Of a stretch of 64,000 nucleotides of DNA, positions 1 through 11,892 are shown piece after piece. The first letter of the stretch is position 1. Each line of letters begins with the position of its first letter. A program made the translations under genes and the position numbers. Below the pieces are notes generated by a model that saw nothing but the letters and a program-made list of their open reading frames with translations, was not told the DNA's origin and ran no database searches. Source of the DNA: Liolophura sinensis (lineage: Eukaryota; Mollusca; Polyplacophora; Chitonida; Chitonidae); assembly GCF_032854445.1 (NCBI RefSeq), contig NC_088304.1, forward strand, positions 30,449,732 to 30,513,731. Reading direction: 5' to 3'.

Positions 1-2744
1 CACTCCACCTTTACCTCCCTGGTGAAAGATCTTACCAGAGACTGCACCTCAGACTTGGAAAAAGTGAGGTATGCAGACTTTTAAATCAGTCATCTGTTTG
101 CACCAGATAGAGTAATTACTAATGTTTTACAGTGAGGTTGATTGCATTTTATTTGTATGCATAATGTAAACAATTTTAAAACAAGCAAAGAAAACATGTA
201 TTTTCAAATATTCCTGTCTAGACTCCAACTTGTCTTTCTTATGGTTGTTCTTATTTTAATTCGTCAGAGCGCTATTTCTGTGGATTACCCTCAAGGACTT
301 GAATAAGTTGGACATGAAAGAAACCGTCCACCCAGATTCGCCAATGGGATTGCTGCGAGGCATTAAATGCGGAACTGAGAGTTACCATGACTTATTCAAA
401 CGGCTGTGCAGGTTTGTCATCTTTTGTCAGGTTTATCTGTCTTAATTCCATAGTCTGTCGGCGAATTTTGGCCTCGCGGCTAATCTTTCGTTTGCAAAGT
501 CACTGAATCATTAGCCCAAAGCTAGTTGGGACGCTACAATAACGTAGCACCCAGCTAGGTCCACACGGGCCTATTTCACTAAAATTAACAGCTTGAACCG
601 ACCTTATATTTGGTATGCTTTAGTTATTCTATTTATTTATTTGTTTTACGCCGTACTCAAAAATATTTGACTTATACGACGACGGCCTGCATTATGGTGG
701 GGGGAAACCCGACAGAGCACAGGGAAACACACCTTAGTCATTCTATCCGTACTGGTATAGATATGTCAAACCATCTTTTAACAGTAATCCAACCGTTTAA
801 AATTTTAAATCGAGCATATGGTCACCTATTGTCACAGCTAGCCTTGGGTTATGAAATTCTGGACTTGCCAGCTCATGGTGTTCATTGTTTACACCCTTTT
901 ATCGATATTGTCGCCGTACGACTTCGTGGTAAATCATAACTCGAAATTGTGATGTTAGATATCGGGGTGCGATTCCACACGCCGATTTGAACATTTAAAC
1001 TTCAATATGACACGCAGCTTGTAGCCCCCCAAGTTTTGCCACATTTGTCAAAACTAATATTTGTTATAGATGTATGTTCCCTGTTCAACTCACGCGACAC
1101 AAAAATCAGCGTTTATGTCACATTTAAGCTTTGAGGAGTGGGTCTCACTTGTTTTATGAGGCCAAATCTCTAATTTGAATATGAATTTTACACTTTTAAG
1201 GAGAGAGCTGAGTTTGCGCAATAAGCCCTGATATCAGATTGAATGCAAAGTTTTCATCAGCTAGAAGGCACGAGGTGACCAATGAAAGTAAATATGTTTC
1301 TCTATCTGTCAGCGAGAAACATTTATACATTGTTTATTATTAGTTCATAAATATTGAACAATTCATTTGCCTTCTTTTCAGTTACGCCGGGTTGTTCTGT
1401 GAGATCATTCAGGGATATTCCAAAGGAGCGGGATACAAGCCTGGGATGCGCATGGATAGCCCAAGATTCCGGAATTGCTGGACAGCTGTCTGCATTGATG
1501 GGTGTTGGCAGTTTATCAACTCTAACTGGGGTGCCAGACATGTCAAAGGACACCTGAAGAGCGATCTGGACGATCCGTCCGAACTGCATTATAAATGTGA
1601 TGAGTTCTACTTTGTGACTGATCCCGAAAATCATATTTACCAGCACTTTCCTGACGATCCAAAATGGCAACTTTTGGAATGTCCAATATCCATGGCGGAT
1701 TTCATCAATCTTCCCGTGGTTAAATCCCCGTTTTTCTCGTTAGGACTTCAGTTTGCAACACACTACGATTCGTTGCTTGAAACGCGCAATGGTGCCGTCG
1801 AAATAGAATTAGTGGCCGTGAAACTGACAGAATTTGGTCACCTTCTAGACCCAAAGGACAAAACCGAAAACCGGAAGTCTGCAGAAGGTCGTGTGTTTGT
1901 TCGCCAAATTGGTCAGAGAGTAATTTTCACTGTTGCACCACCCTATGTAGGAAGGTTTTACTTCACTGTCTACGCTAAAGAGGACTGGGTCTCTGAATCC
2001 CTCCAAAGTGCCTGCTCCTTCCAGATCCGATGCACGGCGAGAGACAGGGTAAGGCAAGCACACTATCCAAAAGTGCCTTCGTTCGGGCCGATGCCTAGCA
2101 TTGAAGCCTATGGAATATTGCCGAAATCCCATTCAGATCCCTTTGTACAATTTACTGGGGAAGATTTGTTCATCGAGTTTGCCTTAACGAGAAACTTAAA
2201 AGTGTCCGGCATGTTGGAGTACTATTTTCCCGGGCAATCGGAGCGCCACGAGGACTGCAAGAGAGGTGTATTTTTACATTACAAGAGCAAAGACGATGTG
2301 GTGTTTTGCATACGCTGTCCAAAAGTTGGAATGTACGTGTTTTCCATATTTGGTGGTGATAACAACGAAACCAATGGTGCCGATGACAACAGCAGGACAA
2401 ACGAGTGCCTATTTAAATATCTCATAGAAGCTAAGACAGCTTCCAAGCTACAGACAGGCCTCCCAAGGGCTTGTCACCGCTGGCACGAGTGTCGCCTTAT
2501 CTCGCCGTTTCACGGGACATTGTCACGTGACAACAAGATCATGTTTCGACTCCTGGCGCCGTTGGCGTTAGACATTGCTGTTATGATAGCAGATGTGTGG
2601 TTTCACTTGAAAAAGAACAAAGACGATGTGTGGGAAGGGCATGTGTACACAGGAAAAACCAGCAATACAAAAGTAAAAGTTTATGCCAAGTTACAGAAAG
2701 ACAGGTCACGCTTCTCTCCCCTGGTGGAGTTTATTGTCTCTTGA
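1..2744 (+). CDS. KY/hillarin-type transglutaminase-like protein, 3' part of gene, probable pseudoenzyme
   Basis: Three exons are visible: 1-68 (continuing from the left), 268-411 and 1382-2744, with GT-AG junctions and matching phase 2 at both joins. They encode the last 524 residues, ending at TGA 2742-2744. Family marks are EKVRALFLWIT across the first junction, then YHDLFKRLC, GYSKGAGYKPG, CWTAV and NWGA, the order seen in the transglutaminase-like core of kyphoscoliosis peptidase (KY) and hillarin. About 350 residues follow, rich in beta-type hydrophobic alternation, as in the Ig-like repeats C-terminal to KY domains. KY-family proteins act at the cytoskeleton and muscle Z-disc; that role here is inferred only. 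Against the usual Cys-Glu-Gly-Tyr, Asn-His-Ala-Trp and Asp-x-Thr-Trp motifs, this protein has Thr-Glu-Ser-Tyr, Arg-Asn-Cys-Trp and Asn-Ser-Asn-Trp, so Cys, His and Asp all look lost. The reading frame is otherwise intact, so it is not an obvious pseudogene. Confidence 0.8.
627..731 (-). repeat. SINE-A copy, truncated (3' part)
   Basis: Contains TTTACGCCGTACTC, a diverged ATATTTGACTTATACGACG and GGAAACCCGACAGAGC, the inverted tail half of the family. It lies in the intron before the third KY-like exon, antisense to that gene. Confidence 0.8.
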
Positions 2745-3334
2745 CCAAACTTAATATCATACGTTGTTTTGATTTTTTCTTCACTTAGCGACTATGGCAA
2801 TAAGCCAGTTGAGAGGAAGAAAATGGCATATTTCCTATTTTTGTCAAGCATATAAAAAACATATATTTACATTGTGTGTTTTTCCAGGTAGATATAATAT
2901 GCTAGTGGATGTCATTCTGCTGGTAAACTAGGCATGCTCGATGACTGGTCCATTTGCCTTGTTCGGAAAGTTAAAAGTGCTGACAACGCAACACTTTGAG
3001 ATTTTCTCCCCCAAATTGTAATTAACACCACTACGTTTTTCTTCAGCGCGTAATTCTGCTTAAGCCATTGGTGCAAGGGGGCGTGTAAATCGCTGCAAGG
3101 GGAACATTTACATGATCAGCTGGAATTAAACCTTAACTGAGGGAAACTAGTATGAAGGGCAGATTTCAACGGTTACATGTGGCCATTTGCCAACTATCAC
3201 ACCGTCGTCGCTGCTCTTGTTTGACTCTGTCCACTGTAGTTTTTTATATTAGGGAAATGGGTCGTCCATTCAAGATTAAAATATTGGGAAGTGTATTAAA
3301 CTACGCTCACAGGGAACTATCTGGAACTATCAGC

Positions 3335-3568
3335 GGGGGGCAGTAACCCAGTGACCTCCTCCTACCATTGTGCTCGCTATGAGTTTAAGTACAGTTTTTG
3401 CTGGCTACCTCTCTGGCCGTACGTGGAAAGGTGTGTCAACAACCTGCGGATGATCCTGGGTTTCGTCCAGGCTCAGTCCGGTTTCTCCTATTGTAATGCT
3501 GGTCGTTGTCGTACAAGTGAAACATTTTTGAGTACGGCGTAAAACACCAATCAAATAAATAAATAAAT
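3335..3568 (+). repeat. SINE-A copy, nearly full body
   Basis: Runs from the AACCCAGTGACCTCC head remnant through GGCCGTACGTGGAAAGG to GAGTACGGCGTAAAACACC and an AATAAATAAATAAAT tail. Intergenic, downstream of the KY-like gene. Confidence 0.85.
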
Positions 3569-5118
3569 CGGATATATCCACTCGTATTCCAGTGTAGAGG
3601 ATTGAAAACAGGACAAACTGCATGTATTTCTTGCGATTCATAACATTCAGATAGATCAATGGATTATTCACAAGTTACAATTTTGCGACAAATTGCACGA
3701 AATAGGCGATTTAATCATAATCTACGCTTTAGTGTGGACTAAAATCTCTTTGTATGTGCTATCATAAACTGGTATTAAGATATATGTCGGGCAGTCAGCT
3801 CCAGAATGTTAAGATAGGTAACAGAACCAATCGGTTATATTAGACATTTAGTCATAAAACCTAGTCATCTAAGAAGAAGTATTACAACAGCTGTTAGTTT
3901 GGTAACCCAGTGAGGATTAAGTTTGAAGTACAAGACGGTCATGGTAGAAGGTCATTGTGTGAATAACTGAACAGAAGTTAAGTGGAAACATAAAAGCAAT
4001 AGTACAATAGACATTTGAAATGAAATTGCATTATATATTATCTACTCTTCGATTTATTTGGTCAATATATTTCTCATTTTAACACTAGCTGCATGTAGAA
4101 CGGGATGCGTGTGGACGGAAATACCTAGGTTTATCGCCGGTAGTGCTTAGAACGTAATGCTTATTAGACAGAAGGACAATTTTAATTAGTGTGAATATGT
4201 CAATAGAAACTATATTGTGCAGATAGTTCATGCTGGGAGATGTTACTAGCTCAGTGAGCTATATGTCTCGCCCAGGTATGAATGTAATGCTGTCGAAAGG
4301 GTGTTAAGCTATAATCCTTTATTTGATTCATGCTTTGCGAAGTACATGTATCATGTGATTTTGTATCGACTTGTTAAAAGTAAGCTGGAAGGAGGTAACA
4401 ATAAGAAATAATGATGTCAGTGATAACGTTAGTTGCTACTCCAAAACTGAATTGTGTTTTAATATAGGCCTATCCCTTTAAACGAGAAATATGTTAGTCC
4501 TTGAGCAGTTTTTGCACCGTTCTCTCTTTTCACTGAATTATACATATGCATGTTCAAACCTTGAATATGTATCCATGCTGGCCATTTATTTCAGTATTTG
4601 CATAATACGTGCGGTGTCAGACAAAGAATAAGGTCTTTCCCAATAATACTGCTATATCAGCTTCATTTGTCATATCAATTTGTCGCTTGTCAATAATAAT
4701 TATAAACTCTGTGACTGAGCTTACAGTTTTTTAGTAAGCAGTATTAATCTGGTAAACGGAACTGTTGTTGTTGTTGCTTCTTTATTTAATTCTTTATTGT
4801 ATTACATTATGATTTTTAATAAATGGTTAATTCTTAAAGTAATTCAGTACAGCCTATGTCAAAATCCGCCTTTTCCAGAGACCGATTATCGCTTATCAAG
4901 AGCAATACTACTATAGTTACTATACATTTTCTGTTATATGATGTAACTGGTTAGAGTACATCAATAAAACCTTGAAGTACCCTTGCTCAAACGAAGGCTT
5001 AATGTTAAATACCATTGTGTGATCACCATCCAACACTGTTGGGAATGACTGGAGGAGTTATTTCCCCTGAATATTAAACTTGATCATAGACTTCATGTGA
5101 ACACACTGATCTTACTAA

Positions 5119-5445
5119 TGAATGGATGGATGAATAAATGCTTGGGTTTTATGTCGTACTAAGCAAATTTTAGTCACATGACGAAGGGAAGTCATAAGGT
5201 CTGTGTACATATTCTGTATCTCCTTGCGCCCGAGATGAAACGTTGCCGACAAAGTGTTACCGCCACTGAAGTGTTATGCCGAAGGCACCAGACATTACAC
5301 CCCACTTAGTCACCCAATCCTTGCTCTAACCTTCCAGTGCTGAGCGCAGAGCGAGGCAACAACAACCGCCATTTTAAAAGTATTTGGTATCCGGGTTCGA
5401 TCCCAGGTCTCCCGAAGTCTCCCGAAGTCTCGCGAAGTCTTACGA
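5119..5445. repeat. Probable further tRNA-related repeat, with a 10-bp tandem
   Basis: GAATGGATGGATGAATAAAT, then TTTTATGTCGTACTAAGC, and near 5394 a B-box-like GGTTCGATCCC. It is followed by four copies of CCCGAAGTCT-like 10-mers at 5407-5443. Only one copy is seen in the window, so the family call is tentative. Confidence 0.4.
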
Positions 5446-5817
5446 CTGGCTGTACACGTTTACACGAGTTATAGATTGGTATTGATACCACGCTAAAACG
5501 TCAGTAATGTTTCTGATCTTGTGTTTCCTTTCATTTTAATTTCTTTCAAATATTTACTTCACCATTACCAGTGTGTTAAGTATTGGGAAATTGAGAAGCG
5601 AAATGCTTAAATTTGCTTACAAAATTATCCTACTGTAAGTAAAGATAAAAAAACTTACATTAGCCTTTTTTAAAAAATTATATTCGCTAATGAACTGAAA
5701 TTTTCTGTGATTACCGAGAATAGTTTTACGTTGTATTTATAGTGTTAAAATTATTCTAAAATTTGAAACAGTTATAAAACGACGCACTATGTACATTTTA
5801 AGAGCTTTATTACGTGC

Positions 5818-5975
5818 CAACGACAATCCACAGGTTGCTGGAAGACCTTCCCACGTACGGCCGGAGAGGAAGCCAGCATGAGCTGGACTTGAACTCACAG
5901 CGACCGCATTGGTGAGAGACTCCTGGGTCATTACGCTGCGCTAGCGCGCTAACCGACTGAGCCACGGAGGCCCCC
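5818..5975 (-). repeat. SINE-A copy with intact tRNA-like head
   Basis: On the minus strand it starts GGGGGCCTCCGTGGCTCAGT then CGGTTAGCGCGCTAGCGCAG, an A-box-like tRNA head. A B-box-like GAGTTCAAGTCC and the body up to CCAGCAACCTGTGG follow; the tail half is missing. This is the best-preserved head in the window and shows the tRNA origin of the family. Confidence 0.88.
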
Positions 5976-6241
5976 TGCTCTCTTATATGTAGGAAATACA
6001 ATAACAAGCGGAGACAGAGGTCAAATTATTGACGTCTTCCACACAAGAACATTCTTCTATACAGAACAGACATGCACCTTTCCCGCCAAAGTGGGCTCTG
6101 GAAATTAGCATATTATCCTGCAACATATGTTGAAGAATCAACGTATTTAAGCATTTCCTAATGTCACATATCTAAAATTGTGTGTTCTACTGTATCTCTG
6201 TGAAAGGATCAAAATAATTATTATAAAAAAAGCAAATACAC

Positions 6242-6246
<5 letters not shown>

Positions 6247-6311
<65 letters not shown>
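6247..6311. repeat. (AT)n microsatellite
   Basis: Uninterrupted AT dinucleotides directly upstream of a SINE-B copy. Confidence 0.97.
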
Positions 6312-6317
<6 letters not shown>

Positions 6318-6378
6318 TTTAATCAGAATTCATAAATAAAATTGTTTTAGGCTTTGGGCCGTGACCCTACTGACCTCG

Positions 6379-6749
6379 GACCGGCCCGGATAGCACAGTT
6401 GGTAGAGCGTCCGCTTCGGGACCGGTAGATCCAGGATCAATCCTTGATCGAGTCACACCTAAGACTTTAAAAGAGGAAGTTGTAACTTCCTCGCTTGGCG
6501 TTCAGCATGAAGGAGATAGTGCAACGACTGGTTGACCCGTATCAGTATAATGGCTCGGGCGGGGCGGCTTGCTTGCCTTCGGTAAGTCGTCTCAGTGAGG
6601 CAGCACTAAATAAAAGAGCGGTGGAAATCCGTCCTGCAACAAGGAGGCACATTACACGTACATGCACCCTAATGATTCCTTCGTCGTCAATTTTTCAACT
6701 GAAAAATTGTTGAAAACGACGTTAAACCCCAAGCACTCACTCACTCACC
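6379..6749 (+). repeat. SINE-B copy, full length
   Basis: tRNA-like head CCCGGATAGCACAGTTGGTA, then AGAGCGTCCGCTTCGGGACC. Body marks are AGGAAGTTGTAACTTCCTCG, GCAGCACTAAATAAAAGAGC and CAAGGAGGCACATTACACG. The 3' end is ACTGAAAAATTGTTGAAAAC, then GACGTTAAACCCCAAGCACT with ACTC repeats. Confidence 0.85.
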
Positions 6750-8629
6750 TACTGACCTCCGCGTTCTACATTTCTGTACTAAATTTCATATTGGTGTCAG
6801 TGATGTAAAGCCAAAGGTAGGGAGCGACACATGCACTTTAAGGAGTATGGCGCTGATCAATTTTTGTCAGAAATCTTTGGTATAGCCTCTTTAAGAATGT
6901 TGAATCCCTTGTCTGTTACAACTGTTCTTCTCGGCGACGAAATGCTTCCCTCCCAAAATAATTCAGAGTTGTACAGACTTTTCTCCTTTGCGTTCAAGTT
7001 TTCATACACAGTAGTTACACTGATAGTGTAGCCTATATCACACAATTTCGTCCATTTAAAAGTTACTACCTGCCTTATTCTGCTGTAACATTCCACGGGC
7101 GAAAATGTTTTCCTTGAAGATCTGTAGATCACTGATTGTAGATAATTTTTCTTCACTGAAGATGGCTACGATTCTCATTTGATTCAGCATTTCCACCTGT
7201 CTCGAGACTCAGTTTCTGAAAATAATATCTGTACCTATTTACCGCCTGACGATGAGAAAAATGATGGGTTATATTTCTGAATGAATGGTCTGGTGTGGGT
7301 TGCTGGAGATTATTAATCTGTCTACAGAATCAATAGTTCAGCGCTAAATATCATTTTGGTTTCATCTGTTCATGGTAATTTAAGTGTGTTACAAAGCAAA
7401 CCTTTGTTTTGAATCTCTCACATTTTACGACGTTGCCCATAAACGCTTGACCGGGTGTCGAGCGTATTGAAGGTATTTCCACCCTCTTTGCAACGTAAAA
7501 TCAGATAATAGTGGTATATAATCACTACCTGAGTCGAGAAAGAGATTTAAATGAAATGGTCAGGGGATGTAACTCTGGTTGGCAAATGTCATCCTAAAAT
7601 AGGACTGACCCACCGCCTTCGTTCAGAATCTACAATTAAAATTTTAAATGGGTATCGTGGGTCTCAGTTATGTAGTTCCTATATGAAGATATATGTGAAG
7701 ACTAACGTCACATATGCCCCAAAATTCCACGGATTCATCTTGTCCTACAGTATGCTGTTTTGCTTATGTTGGAGTCGACAATTGTTTTTCACACTGAAAG
7801 ATTATTTGCAGTTTTGAAAACGAAGTCAGATCATTCCCTCATTCACATATTGAAACAACGATTCTGAGAAGTCCAAGCGCTTGAGCCCTCTACGCAAAGA
7901 GAGTTCATCAGAAAGACTGGAACTGGTGTTACCACAGGTCTAGTTAGCAACAAGTCAGTACTGGGTGAGAATACATTTTTAAACCAAATAATTTTTTTTG
8001 GCATATATAATTCCGTAAATTATGTATACAAATGTACAAGAATTATGTTTTCATGATATAGGCCAATAGCCTTTAAATAATGAATGACAGCAGATGCAAA
8101 TCACTGTCAATAGCATACTGTGTACAACCTTTGCCGAGCTTGGGCAAAATCAACACATTCAACCAGCATATGACTGATATCGGCCATCGCATAGAATACT
8201 CTTGTTAGCAATGCTCTCATTGAGGCTATAACTTTGTGTTGCACGAGACAAAATAGGCAGTTATATAATTCTCTGTAGGTTTTTTGATAAATTGATTGAT
8301 ATTTTATTCAATAAATTCAATTTATTAGAGCTGGTGTTTGGCACAATATTGGTGGGAGTAAAGCACCAGAGAGCTGGATTTATCACAACATGTTTCTTTA
8401 CATTGTTTGGTGTCGAAGGTGAATTATCAAGAAAACAAATACCATGAATATTTTTGAAAATTAATGTTTTTAAAAAAGACAAAATCAAAATCATTTTATG
8501 CTACCGAGCGAACGCTACATAAGATGAACATCTATATGTTACAGGAGTTGTATAGTTGTGATTTAAGCAGTGACATGGAAGCATGGTTTGTGTTAATCAA
8601 TAATTTCATTCAGAACAGAACCACTTTGG

Positions 8630-8985
8630 TGGCCTAATGGTTAGAGCGTCCGCCTCGAAGTCGACGGACCACGGGATCAAACTCGGGTCGGGTCATACCA
8701 AAGATTTCAAAATTTTCTTGTTCCTGCCGGGCTTGGCGCACAGCACAGAGATTACAGCAAGGAAACAGGACTGCTTGGTCCGGTGTCAGTATATTGTGAC
8801 TCGGTTAGGTGTCATGCCTGGTGTCTTCAGCTTGATACCTCAGTGGCGGCAGCACTTTGGCGGCATGGACTTTCTCTGCCACAAGAAGACACATTGTACG
8901 TAAACACACTTAATGATTCCTCATCAGTCATATGACTGAAAGACTGTAAAGTACGACGTTAAACCTCCAAGCATACATACATACG
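8630..8985 (+). repeat. SINE-B-like copy with a different tRNA-like head
   Basis: Head TGGTGGCCTAATGGTTAGAG, then CGTCCGCCTCGAAGTCGACG, with a B-box-like GGGATCAAACTCGGG. Its 3' end AGTACGACGTTAAACCTCCA matches SINE-B, while the head and upper body differ, so this may be a chimeric or sister subfamily. Confidence 0.75.
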
Positions 8986-9239
8986 TACTCGAGGCATGCT
9001 TACTTGAAATGAGCCGTACGATATATTACTGCAAGGTGGTTTACTTAAATTAACAGATCTTCCTCGGGTATGATAATACTGTACAACAGTTTTACTGATG
9101 AAATAGTTGTTAAAACTGTTTGGAATTCGTTCCGACAAATTTTTGCCTAAGAAGGAGAATTGCGAAGTTGGTATGTTCTGATAACACCAAGATTTCTAGT
9201 CGTCGACATATTGGGGCTGTATGCTTGTAACTGTGACCT

Positions 9240-9492
9240 TTCCTCCATGGTAGAGGTGGTTAGCACGTTACCAAGACCAAGGAGCCTCTCACCAGAGCGG
9301 TCTCTCTGGTTCAAGTCCAGCTCATGCTGACTTCCACTCCGGCCGTAAGTGGGAAGGTTTGTCACCAACCTGCGAATGGTTGGGGAATTCCCCCGGGCCG
9401 ATCCCGGTTTTCTTCCATCATAGTGCTGGCTGTCGTCGTATAAGTGAAATATTCTTGAGTATGGCGTAAAACTCCAATCAAATAAATAAGTA
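9240..9492 (+). repeat. SINE-A copy, near full length
   Basis: Head remnant GTGGTTAGCACGTTACCAAG, body TCCGGCCGTAAGTGGGAAGG and tail GAGTATGGCGTAAAACTCC then AATAAATAAG. Confidence 0.85.
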
Positions 9493-11025
9493 AAATTCTT
9501 TCTTTGACTTGAACATGACGTACATGGTGGCGCAAATACACATACCCTCAAAGAAATGATCCGTGAAATTTAACACAAAGTCTGTTATTTGATTAATGCT
9601 TGAATGCATTCTGTATTGTGGCCGATTATTCTTTAAAACATAGGACAAACTTTCTATCAACTCAACATAGAGATTTTATTAGATTTATGTTCAAAAGGAC
9701 ACAGTATTATGTTATAATAACATAATGTATTCTAGCATGACTTAAACAACATACTTCCTGTTAAGTGTATATTTTTAGTGTGTATAATTTGTGTATATTT
9801 TATGATACTGTGTACATTTTATCCAGTATGAGTTGACATGGAGTAAGAGTATCAAAGTGGGGGAAATGGCTGAACCAGTAGGCAACACTGACCACTTAGC
9901 AGCTGGGGTAGAATGTTACATGGTTACAGGTCCCGATACCGTCTGAACCAGATGCCAGCACCTGGCTGAAGACGTCGGCCGACTTTAACAACAGATATAT
10001 ACACGCTTTAACAATGTTCAGAACGAACATTCATAGTTCTTTGCTCCCTGACTGTATATACATGCCGTTCACTATAGGGAGCTCCTCAACGTATAAAGCA
10101 TGACAACCTTGGCAGACTGCTTTGTACGCTTGAGCAAACATCAAATCTATTATCTGCTCTACGCTAAAATGCACCTTTTATGTCGGCGTGCAAATTAATA
10201 CGGGCTGTTCAAACCTATTGCATGGTAAGAGTTTTAGATGCAATATGATGTATTTTCATACGGTGGACGACATTCTTTTGGTCATTTGTGCATTGTAACC
10301 TTTGCTGAAGAGCACGTTTCTACCAGTATTACGCTGTGCATATCTGTGTGACACACGCGGAAAAGTTCACCTTGCCAATAATCAGTGGTTTACGCTGGGT
10401 ACTCTGGTTTCCTCTACCCCTAAAACTGACCGTACATAAATATGCACGAATGAAAACTTTGTAAGTATGGACATAAACGACAATTAAAAATAAAGTAAAT
10501 TTGGTCAAAATAACCAAGGCTATCAATGTGTTACATAACATACATGTAAATAAATTTTATTATACAAGCAATAAGCATAACTGAAGCCAAAATAGTTTCA
10601 CAGATCTGTTTGTCATCACACAATATTTAAAACAAGTTGTCAGTATTTCCTGAATGCGCACTGATTTGTTGATAGTGATAGGTTTTCCATCTGTTGAACA
10701 CATGAATGTGCAGATATTACCTAATATGTCAATTAGGGTAAAATACATGTACTGTCTAAAATCTCATTGGTACTCGGCTTTTTTTCTTAAATATATGTCT
10801 GCAGAGCTGGTGTAAACACTATGGAGAGGAAGATATTCTAATACGTTCGTGCACTCGGCCAGCAAGTGTAATGCGTAAGTGATGAATTTCAAGCGTAGCT
10901 AGGAAACTTTGATACTGTATCGTTCGTTCGCATGCCCAGTTATAGGAATATAGTACGATATGTCTACATCAAAGATCCAGTTATTTGCAAGGTAATGTTT
11001 GAGTACTTTCCTATATGCACTTTTA

Positions 11026-11029
<4 letters not shown>

Positions 11030-11081
<52 letters not shown>
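11030..11081. repeat. (TA)n microsatellite
   Basis: About 25 TA dinucleotides downstream of the LRR receptor gene. Confidence 0.96.
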
Positions 11082-11083
<2 letters not shown>

Positions 11084-11892
11084 ATTCTAGATATTTCAAA
11101 CACAAACGGAAATTGAAATGACAGTTTCATGTCAAACCATGTGACTAGAGCTCAATAAAACGGAAACTAGTCAACATTTAAACATATATTAACTTTTGAC
11201 ACAGATTGCGTATTCTTGAATAGCATGAAAGCGTTCGTGGAATATTTGAGAGTAGAACTTCAGGCCGATCTGAAGCATTTCTATGTGTTGATTCGTAGAC
11301 TTGGATCAAAGCAGTTCATTTTTTCAGCGAGAAAATGCTCTTTCCTTGGGATAAGTAAATGAGGCCTCCCATATCGCATTTTTAATCGTAACTAACAGTG
11401 ATACGGTTCGATTTTTATAATCATTACTCCGTATGTCAAACACATCATAAACAGTCATTTTTATAACTGAACTATCTTATAAATCCATGGCAAGTGTTAA
11501 CATCTAAGGATTACATTCATGTATAGGCACACAACTGACGGCAAAATGTAGCAAATACTTTCTTTACAGCTTAATATTTCACTGCATAAAACCTTTTGGC
11601 AGACGTTTTACTAATTTAAACACAATTACCTTCCGCCTCTGTTAGACGCTATTAGCAGGCAGATTTGATTATTGCCAGATGAAACATTTTGGGTGATTTT
11701 ACGTGGTATTCCTCACAGTATTAATCTGACGGAAATGCTGTAGAAGCTTTATAGAGAAACCATGCCTTGTGCACAGTCTAGATCCTGACACTTCACTCGC
11801 ACATTCTCTGTGACAACTGGCATTCGAACTCAATTAGTCACCAGTTACAGTACAACAGTAGGGATAATTATTGCATCGCACATTGTCTATAT

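Larger units (their letters stand above)
2745..11892. other. Intergenic spacer, no gene recognised
   Basis: This 9.1-kb stretch holds SINE copies (3335, 5818, 6379, 8630, 9240), the tRNA-like repeat at 5119 and two microsatellites. Open frames are all under 140 codons and match SINE sequence or look random. It includes the 3' flanks of both neighbouring genes, which converge here (plus-strand KY-like, minus-strand LRR). No poly(A) site could be fixed. Confidence 0.7.

Noticed and set aside
6390-6460. Possible tRNA genes at SINE heads (also 5905-5975, 8635-8700, 56810, 62646)
   Set aside because: Each is fused to the shared SINE body and tail and diverged from a closed cloverleaf, so they are SINE promoters, not tRNA genes.
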